Shown: positions 1 through 8,962, numbered from the stretch's first letter. The stretch: 64,000 nucleotides of DNA from Erpobdella octoculata (GCA_963978895.1 OZ022241.1:25351573-25415572), one strand, 5' to 3'. Made by a program: numbers and translations. The notes: generated by a model from the sequence alone, not told the origin.

Positions 1-73
1 AACCCTGGTTATTTATATATATATATATAAATATTCAATTTAGATTGTTTCATCCTTTGTTCATATTAACTTT

Positions 74-290
74 CAATGCTCCATGTCAATAATCAATGTT
101 TTATATTAAAATCCAATGCTTCATACCATTATTTATGGTGTCATACTAATATCCAATGTTTCATATTTCAACGTTTCGAATCATTCCATATCAATATTCA
201 ATATTTTATACCAATATTAAATGTTTCGTATCAACATACAATAGTTCATATCAATACTCAATATATTCTTATATGTTTTAACTCATATTT
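74..290 (+). repeat. 20-bp minisatellite upstream of PLE hammerhead
   Basis: About ten degenerate units of roughly 20 bp, each close to CAATGTTTCATATCAATATT, run directly into the hammerhead at 306. The same array lies in inverted orientation at about 8585-8800, again next to a hammerhead. It is therefore part of the mobile element rather than local slippage. Confidence 0.75.
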
Positions 291-305
291 AAGAAATTAA
301 ATTAG

Positions 306-347
306 GGGCTCTGAAGATGGATACGTCCGAAACTGGCCAGTTAGCCC
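306..347 (+). ncRNA. Hammerhead ribozyme motif (type I, PLE-associated)
   Basis: Stem I pairs GGGCT (306-310) with AGCCC (343-347). The core is CTGAAGA (311-317), in which the variable position 7 is A. One unpaired T (318) follows, then stem II GGA/TCC closed by TACG, then GAA and A332. Stem III is the short ACT/AGT hairpin, and U341-U342 precede the predicted cleavage point before AGCCC. All invariant core bases are present. Hammerheads in Penelope-like elements are an established phenomenon. Activity here is inferred. Confidence 0.85.
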
Positions 348-480
348 AATTTAATAAAAGTTTTAAATCTCTTTTTAGTCTTATTCCAAATAAAAAAGAA
401 ATCGTTATTCTTCAAAAGTTTTGTAAGAAGCTTGTTAATGCAGAATGGACTAAAAAGTTCAACGAAACTTGTCTAAAAGA

Positions 481-490
<10 letters not shown>
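317..490 (+). pseudogene. Penelope-like element leader ORF fragment (copy A)
   Basis: The ATG at 317 starts a frame beginning MDTSETGQLAQFNKSFKSLF and running through [19 protein letters not shown]. It then enters a (TA)n tract and loses meaning. The same peptide recurs at 9665-9800 (+), on the minus strand at 8556-8432, and in decayed form at 3116-2966. The KLxNAxWxxxFNxxCLKExIxPxYA pattern resembles the N-terminal region of Penelope-like reverse transcriptases. The start codon lies inside the hammerhead core. Only the leader is present; no reverse transcriptase follows. Confidence 0.65.

Positions 491-559
<69 letters not shown>
491..559. repeat. (TA)n microsatellite at PLE 3' boundary
   Basis: Nearly pure TA, abutting the end of PLE leader copy A. 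Confidence 0.95.
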
Positions 560-560
<1 letters not shown>

Positions 561-735
561 CCTAAATTTCGTGTCATAGTGTTTTGATTGAATTCATAAA
601 AATCGGTTCGGCCGTTTTGGAGGAGTTTAATTACAAACACCGACACGAGATTTATATATATATATATATACTAGCTGACCCAGCAAATGTTGTTTTGCCT
701 TTTAAATTATTTTAGTTTTTTTATTTTACGTTTAA
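560..735 (-). mobile_element. Two Helitron fragments, 5' end and 3' end, minus strand
   Basis: On the minus strand, about 660 down to 560 reads TATAAATCTCGTGTC followed by CTCCTCCAAAACGGC and ACCGATTTTTATGAA. This is the conserved 5' segment also present at 10535 and 38236. Next to it, CTAG at 671-674 followed on the minus strand by T is preceded by the hairpin GGCAAA...TTTGCT (699 down to about 682). That is the Helitron 3' signature of a GC-containing hairpin about 10 nt from CTRR at an A/T target. No Rep/helicase coding is present, so these are non-autonomous fragments. Confidence 0.6.
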
Positions 736-756
736 TGTACAAAATTATGACAATTT

Positions 757-1440
757 AAAAAATCATTCCCCCCGGGCACTTTCCAAAGAACTGCTCCTTT
801 AGAAACAAAAACATTAAATTTTGTGCACCGGCAAGGTCCACCCAGCGCCTGAGGTAGCTATCCAGCCATACTAGATAGTGTTCCCAGGTCTCCTCTGCTT
901 CAGGCTTTGACTCTCGAAACATAATCCGATAGTCTTCCGCCGACTTCCCAAAACGACGAAGGAGTGCCTCCTTTGCCATTCTGTAGTCCTGCATCTGACT
1001 ATTGCTGAGTTGGCCAAACACTTCCAATGTCTTCGCACTTAGCAGAGAACCTAGAAGCATTCCCCAAACTTTCTGAGGGTGACCATTGGCTCTTGCCAAT
1101 GACTCAAATCTCAGCAAAAATGCATCGATGTCGTCACCTTCAGAAAACTTTGGATAGGGCATCTTAGTAGCTTCTACTGACGGCTTCGTTTCTTTTTCCG
1201 TTTGTGACTCCAATTCTAGCTTTCTCAACCCATGTTGTCGTTCCCGTTCAGCCATTTTTTCTTCCCGTTCTCGTTCCTGCTGAGCCTTTTTTCTTCCCGC
1301 TCCTGCTGAGCCTTTTTATCCTCGCGTTCTTCCAATCTCCTAACTCTTTCTTCATCCTTCAACTCTTCGAGGTAATTCCTTAAATCCTCTCCGGAATAGC
1401 CCAGAGCCTGTCCCATCGCAATGAATTTCTCGTCAGACAT
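757..1440 (-). pseudogene. Gypsy-type gag (SCAN-like capsid) pseudogene
   Basis: Two minus-strand frames together encode a Gag start: MSDEKFIAMGQALGYSGEDL from 1440, with a charged coiled-coil stretch, then a capsid region (FSEGDDIDAFLLRFE...DYRMAKEALLRRF...ETWEHYLVWLDSYLRRWVDL) down to 757. They are separated by a frameshift around 1225-1255. The capsid pattern matches the SCAN-like Gag of some Gypsy/Ty3 elements. Coding stops abruptly at 757, with no protease or reverse transcriptase, so this is a 3'-truncated copy. Context is a primer-binding site and LTR immediately upstream (1521-1820). Confidence 0.75.
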
Positions 1441-1520
1441 CTTTCACAAAAGAAAAAAAAATTCGGTCACTTGTGATCAAATAACTCGGAAGAAAAATTT
1501 ACAAACGAAATATTTGTAAA

Positions 1521-1537
1521 TATGTCGGGGTCACCAA
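1521..1537 (-). other. Primer-binding site of the gag remnant
   Basis: The minus strand reads TGGTGACCCCGACATA one base after the LTR end, a typical tRNA-complementary start for Gypsy elements. It sits about 80 bp upstream of the gag ATG at 1440. Confidence 0.6.
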
Positions 1538-1820
1538 TGTCAACGTCAACAAATTTATGCTCCCTAGCTATTTGTAACGCTTGTTTCTGAAGTTATTTAA
1601 AGGACAATATTTCTCGAATTATATTTAACTTTAATATTCTTGGTTGAATATAACTTTTACTTGACTCAAATCTGAAATATCTCACGTTGTAGAATTTAGC
1701 ACAGTTCTATGAAATCTTTTGATAAATAAAATTTCTTTTGCCAAGATGACTTAAAACTACACGTTTATTTTTTCAATTAATAAAATCTGAAATCCTTCCA
1801 TAGGAAAAAGCTAAATAACA
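1538..1820 (-). repeat. 5' LTR of truncated Gypsy element
   Basis: On the minus strand the segment starts TGTTATTTAG and ends GTTGACA. The TG...CA ends are immediately followed by the primer-binding site and gag. The outer boundary is inferred because no second LTR lies in the window. Confidence 0.5.
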
Positions 1821-1929
1821 ACTAAATATATATATATAAATGATAAAAAAAAAATACACGCACACACAATGTCACAAGAGCACAAATATACATATATACA
1901 TATATATATATAAATATATATATGTATAT

Positions 1930-2540
1930 ATGGAAAAACTCATAATCTTTTAATTAAAAATAGTATAAATAATGTTTCTAGCCCTGTAGCACAAACCAAC
2001 CTAGTGTACCAATTTTCGTGTCCGTTTCCACATGGTCAGGTGGAAAATTACATTGGTCATACTAGAACTACTCTGTCTCGTAGATTGACTATGCATTGTC
2101 AAAGTGGTGCCATATACCAACATATGTCAACACAACATTCAATCAAACCATCACATAAATTTCTAATTGATAACACTAGTATACTAATGAAAGAAAATCA
2201 ACCCATTAAGTTAAAATTAAAAGAAGCTTTAGCTATTAATAAATGTAAGCCTTTAATTAATAAACAATGGTATTTTTTTGATTTAACTCTTAAACTTTTT
2301 GGTTCTCTAAATAGCATTAAAACTAATAATAATAATAATAAATGTTTTAACTCATCTACAACTTCTGTTAAAAATATGCATGTTAATAGTGCCAATGTTT
2401 CTTCAGGTATTTCTTCGTTGAATGAATGTTTTGTACCAGACGTTTGTGTTTCAAAGGTTATAGATAATGTATGTGATTCTTCTTCCAGTCACGTCCTTGA
2501 AGTTGACTGTAATTCCGTTGTTAAAGGCTTTACTAACTGA
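1930..2540 (+). pseudogene. Penelope-like element C-terminus with GIY-YIG-type endonuclease
   Basis: The open frame reads YGKTHNLLIKNSINNV, then VYQFSCPFPH, YIGHTRTTLSRRLTMHCQSG and AIYQHMSTQH. The YIGHT...TLSRRL...H...GAIxxH arrangement is the GIY-YIG endonuclease signature at the C-terminus of Penelope-like polyproteins, with VYQFSC as its first strand. The tail after residue ~100 is Asn/Ser-rich. The frame emerges from (TA)-rich sequence at about 1900, so the reverse transcriptase part is 5'-truncated. A hammerhead and the next-unit leader follow at 2716-2886, showing the order endonuclease, hammerhead, leader. Confidence 0.85.
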
Positions 2541-2715
2541 TCTTAATTATTTAGTTATTACTGTTATTATTATAATTATTTTAATTTTAATATTTTTTAT
2601 GTTGTTACATTTGTATATAATGAATTTAAATTTTATTTAAATTGTATTTTAATTCCTTTCAATTAGTTGTATCTTTTACCATTTAGTCACTGCATTTTAT
2701 TTCAAAAAGTTAAAC

Positions 2716-2759
2716 GGCTCTGATGATGGCAAAAAATTGCCGAAATAGATCTATTAGCC
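2716..2759 (+). ncRNA. Hammerhead ribozyme motif downstream of PLE endonuclease
   Basis: Stem I GGCT (2716-2719) pairs with AGCC (2756-2759). The core is CTGATGA (2720-2726), with one extra T (2727). Stem II is GGCAA/TTGCC around AAAA, then GAA and A2745. A short self-complementary stem III (ATA/TAT) and TT at 2754-2755 complete the motif. Every catalytic-core base is intact. Confidence 0.88.
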
Positions 2760-2885
2760 TATAAGATTATGGAGTTTGTGTTTGATAATAAATTATTTTT
2801 AAACCGATTTAGAGTATTGGAAAAAATTAAAATAAAATCGATTCAGCCAAGTGCACCACTTTTTTCAATCGAGTTTGCCTAAAAG

Positions 2886-2886
<1 letters not shown>
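2760..2886 (+). mobile_element. PLE leader fragment after the hammerhead
   Basis: Sequence between the hammerhead and (TA)n ends in TTTGCCTAAAAGAAATATATA, matching the CLKE-(TA)n boundary of copy A. The leader frame is decayed. Confidence 0.5.

Positions 2887-2965
<79 letters not shown>
2887..2965. repeat. (TA)n microsatellite between two converging PLE copies
   Basis: Pure TA lies between the plus-strand PLE copy on the left and a minus-strand PLE leader on the right, so two PLE 3' ends share one TA tract. Confidence 0.9.
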
Positions 2966-2969
<4 letters not shown>

Positions 2970-3116
2970 TTATTTCGAGCATAGTTTGGCGTGATATTTT
3001 CTTTTAAGCACACTCCGTTAAAAACTATGGCCCACTTGGCGTTTATCAATTTTTTTATGGTGCCCTCGATTTTGCAGTAATTGAAAGACGTGAGACTTGT
3101 TCCAGATGTTTTATTT
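2966..3116 (-). pseudogene. PLE leader fragment (copy C)
   Basis: The minus-strand frame reads EGTIKKLINAKWAIVFNGVCLKENITPNYARNK. It aligns with the copy A peptide ([19 protein letters not shown]) and continues to the conserved IxPxYA motif before entering (TA)n. It is preceded by a damaged hammerhead. Confidence 0.6.
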
Positions 3117-3159
3117 GGCTTACTGCAGTTTTGGAAATCCTTTTCCATCTTCAGAGCCC
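3117..3159 (-). ncRNA. Damaged hammerhead ribozyme motif
   Basis: The minus strand reads GGGCT, CTGAAGA, T, GGAAA...TTTCC, then AAAAC where GAAAC is expected, then a TGCA stem III and AGCC. Position G12 is changed to A. That base is essential in hammerheads, so this copy is predicted inactive. Confidence 0.7.
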
Positions 3160-3161
3160 AA

Positions 3162-3412
3162 AGTAATAAACTAAAAGTCAGCGTAAAATAAGAAACGGAA
3201 GCAAGACGAATCAAAACAAGTTAAATTAAATTAAATTCCATTAGAGTTCGAAACAAATTAAATTGAATTCCATTAGAGTGCAAAAGTAAAACGAAAACAA
3301 GATTACTTCAATTTAATTTGTTTCGAACTCTAATGGAATTTAATTTAATTTAACTTGTTTTGATTCGTCTTGCTTCCGTTTCTTATTTTACGCTGACTTT
3401 TAGTTTATTACT
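3162..3412. repeat. Near-perfect inverted repeat, 106-bp arms
   Basis: Arms 3162-3267 and 3307-3412 are almost perfect reverse complements around a 39-bp spacer. The left arm begins directly upstream of the copy C hammerhead, so the palindrome appears to duplicate PLE upstream sequence in inverted orientation. Confidence 0.85.
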
Positions 3413-3453
3413 AACAAATATCACAAAAATACGTAAGATGAGCTATCTTCATC

Positions 3454-4340
3454 TTACAATATTGCTATATCTTTTAGATCTTTGTTGAAATCATATTTCA
3501 AATAAGCACCATCTTTTTTTTCATTACACGATCTGAGAATATTCAGCACATTGTTTTCCATGACACAATCCCGCCATCGAATATCCGCCATATTTTTTTC
3601 ATGAAAATATCTGAGATATCTTTCCATCGAATATTCCATGGCTGGTATTTTTTCATCCACTCCTCAAGATCTTTCTGAAGAAACTCTTCAAAAGGTTTTT
3701 CGAAAACATGTTTCATAAAACCGATAAATCCCTTAATCAAACTGCTATTTGATTTTAAAATAACTCTTAGTCTATCTGATTTAGAATCCTCTGTGGATTC
3801 ATCTGATTTAAAATTCTCAATGGATTCATCTAATTCAGAATCTTCAGTTGATTTATCTGATTCAAAATCCTCTGTGTGTTCATCTGATTCAGAATCCTCT
3901 GTGGATTCATCTGATTAAGAGTCCTCAGTACCGTTCTCTGTTCTTGGCTCATCTTTTTCAGAGTTTTTGCTGGCAGCATTGCTTTTTGTCATCTTTGTTT
4001 TCTTCCAAGCTACAATCAAACGTTTTCTTTTCACATTCCAACTCGGCTCTTTCGTCGCTGTCAACTTTCGTATCGTCCAGCGGATCTTTCTTCAAATCAT
4101 CGCCATGGTCTCTCGAATCAGTGTCTTCTTTTTTTGTCAAATTAGCTTTGACGTAATTCTCCATTGGAGTTTCGTCCGTTTTTAAATCCTCAGTTGCTTC
4201 ATCCGAGTCAGATTCGTCACTAAAATCTGACCCTCAATATTCGGCGCCGTCGTCTGTTATGGAGGCTTCTGTTTCAGAACCGTCGCTGTATCGGTAAAAG
4301 CCATCACTGTTATTGCCATTATTATCAAAAACTCTGCCTT
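3454..4340 (-). pseudogene. Acidic, repeat-rich coding relic of unknown function
   Basis: The minus strand reads coding-like from about 4340 (SDGFYRYSDGSETEASITDD) through a stop near 4232, then MENYVKANLTKKEDTDSRDH. After a frame change come five imperfect 10-residue repeats of the type STEDSESDE (about 3905-3770). It ends with a basic/aromatic tail (FMKHVFEKPFEEFLQKDLEE). At least two in-frame stops and two frame changes are visible. The protein would be extremely acidic and low in complexity. No family is recognised. It lies in the intron region beyond NCKAP1 exon 5740-5836 and is flanked by PLE copies. Confidence 0.45.
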
Positions 4341-4617
4341 GCTTTTGCAAGCCAGTCCCAAGCCTGGAGAAAGGAGGAGGGAGAAGTTGAAAGGATCAAA
4401 TTATGATCCATGACAGGAAGTACTTAGGTGCTTCCAACATACAGCCATTGGTGCAACAAAGCCCAGCAGTTTTATATATGTTCAAGAACCTCTGATTTCA
4501 AACTTCACAAGAATTTTCTTGACTCTTTGTTGCGATTTTTACTGAATAATTTCAATTTTTCATAAAATGATCATTTATGTTGTTATTTATTTTGTTATTT
4601 GAAAAACATTCTGTTAT

Positions 4618-4851
4618 TCATTTTAATTTGGATGTATGTTGATACTGTAAATGATATTTCACAGAAGAAGTTGTAGCTTTTTTGCCCATTTTGAAATATT
4701 TATTACAAAGATAGCATTTCGCCGTGTAACCACCGTTGGATTTACTTCTCTTATAATACCTCCTTAACATGTTACTTGACTTTTTATTATAATTGCTCTC
4801 GCTTCCTACACTGAAACCGCTAACATCATCCTCGGAACCAGTCTCTGACAT
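4618..4851 (-). pseudogene. BED zinc-finger exon of a hAT transposase
   Basis: The ATG at 4851 opens a 77-residue frame. After an acidic/Ser-rich leader it contains YTAKCYLCNKYFKMGKK...TSSVKYHLQYQH. The C-x2-C...H-x4-H spacing with the aromatic positions matches BED fingers of hAT transposases. A stop follows immediately and no downstream catalytic domain is visible. It is either an isolated exon or a relic. Confidence 0.65.
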
Positions 4852-4936
4852 TGAGGAATTTCAAGAGGATTGAAAGAATTTCATAGCAAGCTAAAATGGA
4901 CAACAGAGAAGAGAAGCTGAACAGAAAGATACTAAC

Positions 4937-5275
4937 CATAGACTTATAATATATATACCTAGACACGCAATGCCCCATGTGTGCCTATGGTGAGTAGCGA
5001 GGACAAATTAAAGCGAAATTTCATGGCCCTTGCACCACGTGATCAACGGCATTTTAGGTTTATACCACAAGCACAGCAATCTTTAGAAACTTTTTTTACT
5101 TTAAAATTACCCAAAAAATTTGCTTCAAATAATTTAATAAAAAAAAAATGGATTGATCAAGTGAATCAGGATATATTTTTTGATACCCAGCCTTGGCCCT
5201 AGTGAAAAGGCCATCTTAACTTGCATCGCGCAATTTGCATGCATTGCATGTCTTGATATATAGTATAAGTCTATG
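4937..5275. mobile_element. hAT-like TIR element with perfect 8-bp target duplication
   Basis: The ends are CATAGACTTATAATATATATA (left) and its near-complement on the right. They are flanked by identical ATACTAAC at 4929-4936 and 5276-5283. The 339-bp interior carries a short plus frame (4981-5202). Its centre (FFTLKLPKKFASNN followed by KKKWIDQVNQDI) faintly recalls a THAP finger, but key cysteines are not evident. The same termini form the 41-bp element at 41236. Confidence 0.8.
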
Positions 5276-5618
5276 ATACTAACGCAATCGTATGAGTGTT
5301 GTCGGTGTCGGCAAAACAGAAACAAGAAACTCTTTTAGATATTTTTTGACAAAAAGTTTAAAATAAAAATGAATTTATGTCAAAAATTCAAAATAATTAT
5401 TATTTATACTAATTTTCAAATGAATTGTAACTAAAATTGATTACTGACTAACCATAAAAAAATTTCGGTATAAAATTTTCCATTCACACCAAAAAATTGC
5501 AAACAATTTTTCAAATAATTGCAAACAATTGCAAATAATGCGAACAACTGCACACATATTCAAAATTATTCGCATTTATTTGAAAAATGCACATTCAAAT
5601 AAATAAAAATTTTGTGCG

Positions 5619-5725
<107 letters not shown>

Positions 5726-5739
5726 ACATAGGATTTCAC

Positions 5740-5836
5740 CTTTGGTCCCAGAAGGCCAGGTTGGTCAGTAAAAATGATAGCAAGTTCTTTAAGGGCCGTC
5801 CTCAAAAATTTTCTTCTTTCCCTATGCATGAGAGGC
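5740..5836 (-). CDS. NCKAP1: NCKAP1 exon ([16 protein letters not shown]...GLLGPK)
   Basis: The acceptor ...TTACAG precedes G (completing ATG from the previous exon) and the donor GTGAAA follows GGACCAAAG. The 97 nt encode [20 protein letters not shown] and then [12 protein letters not shown], one of the most conserved blocks of the HEM family. This is the most C-terminal exon visible. No following exon is recognisable down to position 1. Confidence 0.95.
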
Positions 5837-5872
5837 CTGTAATAAAAGTAAAATTTTATAAATATTTATATA

Positions 5873-6110
5873 CTAGTGGTTTTGTCCGTCCCAAGGACGG
5901 ATGTTTTAAAATTACGATGAACTTTGGATACATTTTTTGGATTAATATAAGTTTATTAATTATTTTGTTATTTATATATTTATTTATTTACTTATGTATG
6001 TATTTATTTATTTACTTATGTATGTATTTATTTATGTATTTTATTACAATGAAAAAATTGTTTTATCGTTCGTATGCATTCCAAAACAAATCAAAAGAAA
6101 ACAAAATATA
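5873..6110 (-). mobile_element. Helitron 3' terminus (minus strand)
   Basis: CTAG at 5873-5876, with A before it on the plus strand, is preceded on the minus strand by the hairpin CCGTCC-TTG-GGACGG (5886-5900) and a 9-nt spacer. The same sequence recurs in degraded form at 10030. A second, weaker terminus (CTAGCTGACCCAGCC) is at 6125. The remainder to 6110 is AT-rich with TTTATTTA-type simple repeats. Confidence 0.6.
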
Positions 6111-6154
6111 AATATATATAAATACTAGCTGACCCAGCCTAATAAATTATTTTG

Positions 6155-6790
6155 GTTTTGGCCACCGACCATCACCAAAAAATGATGGCTAGAAGTCTCA
6201 GTCTCTCGGTTAGTCATCTTATTTGTAGGCTCTTGAAACATTTCAACGCAGTGTTTCACTTCGCAAAAAATTACCTATCTGGCAGCAGACTAGCTGTCGA
6301 GTCGAGCCGAAGTAAGGAGTTCTGAGCCTATCATAGTCATAGTCTAATGTTAAGTAGCTCCGAGAGACTGAGACTTCTAGCCACCATTTTTTGGAGATGG
6401 TCGGTGGCTCAGTTGGTAAGAACGCTTGCATTTAGGCGAGGCGGTGTTGCCGTAGACACACAGGGTTCGATTCCTATTAGAGTCTTATAAATATTTGCGT
6501 TACTTGTGGTGACAGTTAGTCATCCTATTTGTAGGCACTTGAAACATTTCAACGCAGTGTTTCACTTCGCAAAAAATTACCTATCTGGCAGCAGACTAGC
6601 TGTCGAGTCGAGCCGAAGTAAGGAGTTCTGAACCTATCATAGTCGTAGTCTAATGTTAAGTAGCTCCGAGAGACTGAGACTTCTAGCCATCATTTTTTGG
6701 TGATGGTCGGCGGTTCGGTTGGTAAGAGCGCTTGCATTTAGGCGAGGCGGTGTTCCCGTAGACACGTGGGTTCGATTCCTAGTGGTCTTA
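6155..6790 (+). repeat. Tandem pair of tRNA-headed SINE-like units
   Basis: Two ~297-bp units, 6210-6485 and 6508-6785, each end in a tRNA-like head. The A box is GGCTCAGTTGGTAAGAACGC (or a close variant) and the B box is GGGTTCGATTCC (6464 and about 6768). The first unit is bracketed by inverted copies of a 50-bp segment (CTAGAAGTCTCAGTCTCTCGG at 6189 and its complement at about 6357), so a snap-back structure is also present. Confidence 0.65.
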
Positions 6791-6796
6791 TATATT

Positions 6797-6827
<31 letters not shown>

Positions 6828-6828
6828 T

Positions 6829-6869
<41 letters not shown>

Positions 6870-6871
6870 TC

Positions 6872-6904
<33 letters not shown>

Positions 6905-6942
6905 AGCGTTACAAAATCAGTGAGTGACGTGGTCTACTATTA

Positions 6943-6981
<39 letters not shown>

Positions 6982-7047
6982 TTATATATATTTATATATA
7001 TATATTTATATATATATATATATCTATATATATATAGATATATATAT
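6786..7047. repeat. Compound (TA)n-rich microsatellite
   Basis: TA tracts with TTTA and GTATA interruptions. A non-repetitive 50-bp island at about 6905-6955 (CAGTGAGTGACGTGG...) recurs at 10515. Confidence 0.9.
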
Positions 7048-7096
7048 ATTCTTTTAGACAAGTTTCGTTGAATTTTTTAGTCCATTCTGCATTAAC
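7048..7096 (-). mobile_element. PLE leader copy D, downstream part
   Basis: The minus strand reads GTTAATGCAGAATGGACTAA and on through AACTTGTCTAAAAGAA into (TA)n. It resumes the leader exactly where the part at 8432-8567 breaks off, with GCATTAAC repeated at both breakpoints. Confidence 0.75.
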
Positions 7097-8431
7097 GATT
7101 CTAGGACTGTTCATCAAAGGACGATTCATCAAAGGACTGTTCATCAAGGACTATTCGTCAAGGGACTATTCATCAAAGGACTATTCATCGAAGGACTATT
7201 CATCAAGAGGACGGTTCATCATAAGGACTGTTCATCTAATGTCTAGTTAATAAAATTGTTTAAGATGCTATTTTCAACCAAAATATGTTACCAAATCGTG
7301 GAGTAATTTATATCAAATTCACAGTGCTACTGTGCTTGTATCCAAATACTTTATACTTTATAAAAGAACTAGCGGGGTAACCGGCGTTGCCCGGGGTTTT
7401 TAAAGGTGTTTCGATCGTTTTTCTCGCTTGCTCTCACGCTCCCGGTCACTCTCTTTTCCCGCTTATCTCCCGCTCCCGGTCACAGCACCAGCAAAACTAA
7501 ATTTGGCTGTTTTCGTAAACCGTATATGTACACATTCTCCAAAGGCAACAAACACATCAAAGCATCACGCATGCCCGTTATGTCAAATCTGGCATCGTTC
7601 GTTTAACCCCAAGGGGTCACGCTTCAAAGACACTTATGCCTCGAGCAATCAACAAGTTTGTAGAAGACTTGGTTGTAATATACAACAATTTTATTCGTCA
7701 CATACAGTAAATAAAACAACTGGTCAAGAAATAACGTCAAGATCTTAAGATCAAACGAGCAAAAAACAATTGAATAAAAGTTTTAAAAAAAATTGCCTTC
7801 AACTGTTCGTACAAACTGTAGGTTTATACACACTCAAACAGCCAGATACCATACACCTAAAAAATCACTAACACCCGGTCTACCACTTCTGCCAAACTTC
7901 AAATAGACGCACACGCTCGCTTTAGATTTCATGCATACTTCAAATAAAAACTAAATACATTGGAAATCATTTAATTGATATAAAAACCTATTTTGTTTTT
8001 CAATAAAAGTTGCGGTAGCGAATAGCGCCGATAACAGCTAAAAAAATGTAGCGGCGCTGTCATCAACGATCTTGTCAGCCAATAGTACCGCTCTTAACAA
8101 CCCTGGTTGCCATCACAATTTTTTTTAAATTACTGATATGTTTAAAATTTATTTTATCAAAGATGAAGAACTGTCTTTTAAAAATACATCAAATTATTTT
8201 ACGCTGAAAATATCTTGGGTATATATTGATAAAGGTTGTTGAGGAATGGCTTCAAAATTTGATGAATAGTCCTCTTGATGAATAGACTTTAGATGAACAG
8301 TCCTTATGATGAACAGTCCTCTTGATGAATAGTCCTTTGATGAATAGTCTCTTGATGAATAGTCCCTTGATGAATAGTCCTTGATGAACAGCCCCTTGAT
8401 GAATCGTCCTTCGATGAAAAGTCCGCATACC
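7097..8431. mobile_element. 1,335-bp insertion with minisatellite inverted arms and 8-bp duplication
   Basis: The segment interrupts PLE copy D and is flanked by GCATTAAC at 7089-7096 and 8432-8439. Its ends (GATTCTAGGACTGTTCATC and, inverted, GGTATGCGGACTTTTCATC) open into arrays of a ~14-15-bp unit AAGGACTATTCATC. These arrays are inverted at the two ends (7105-7240 and 8262-8425). The interior holds a minus-strand Helitron 3' terminus at 7369 with GC-rich 18-mer repeats (about 7410-7485) and AT-rich sequence. No transposase is visible. The 8-bp duplication suggests hAT-type mobilisation, and the tandem-repeat inverted arms recall foldback elements. Confidence 0.75.
7369..7490 (-). mobile_element. 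Helitron 3' terminus inside the insertion
   Basis: CTAG (7369-7372) is followed on the plus strand by CGGGGTAACCGGCGTTGCCC. On the minus strand this is a CCGG/CCGG hairpin 8-9 nt before CTAG. Adjacent sequence has GCTCCCGGTCAC-type repeats shared with the Helitron at 29.6-30.4 kb. Confidence 0.6.
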
Positions 8432-8567
8432 GCATTAACAAGCTTCTTACAAAAGTTTTGAAGAAAAACGATTTCTTTTTTATTAGGAATAAGATTAAAA
8501 AGAGATTTAAAACTTTTATTAAATTGGGCTAACTGGCCAGTTTCGGACGTATCCATCTTCAGAGCCC
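8432..8567 (-). mobile_element. PLE leader copy D, upstream part
   Basis: A minus-strand leader starts at ATG 8556 with the same MDTSETGQLAQFNKSFKSLF peptide as copy A. It runs to KKLVNA and is then interrupted by the insertion at 8431. Confidence 0.75.
8526..8567 (-). ncRNA. Hammerhead ribozyme motif (copy D)
   Basis: This is the reverse complement of the 306-347 motif with the same bases: GGGCT stem I, CTGAAGA, extra T, GGA-TACG-TCC, GAAA, ACTGGCCAGT, T, AGCCC. The core is intact. Confidence 0.85.
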
Positions 8568-8830
8568 CTAATTTAATTTCATAAATATGAGTTAAAACAT
8601 ATAAAAATAAATTAAGTATTGATATGAACTATTGTATGTTGATACGAAACGTTTAATATTGGTATAAAATATTGAATAATTATATGGAAAGATTCAAAAC
8701 GTTGAAATATGAAAAATTGGATATTAGTATGACACCTTAAATAATGGTATGAAGCATTGGATTTTAATATAAAGCATTGATTATTGAAATGGATCATTGA
8801 AAGCTAATATGAACAAAAGATGAAACAAAC
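8568..8830 (-). repeat. Inverted copy of the 20-bp minisatellite upstream of copy D
   Basis: Mirrors 50-305: the same degenerate 20-mers, followed by TTTGTTCATATTA-type sequence. It defines the shared upstream part of PLE copies A and D. Confidence 0.75.
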
Positions 8831-8962
8831 CAAATGAAATATTTAAAACCAACAAATCATTAAAACTAGTCCGAAATAAAATTGACTCAAATTTTTAAAA
8901 TATCAATATATAGACACGAAAACGTTTCTTATTCGACTGGAAAAAACCAAAGTAATATACAG

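Noticed and set aside
6719..7057. Tyr/Ile-rich frames in several places
   Set aside because: Translations of (TA)n microsatellites.
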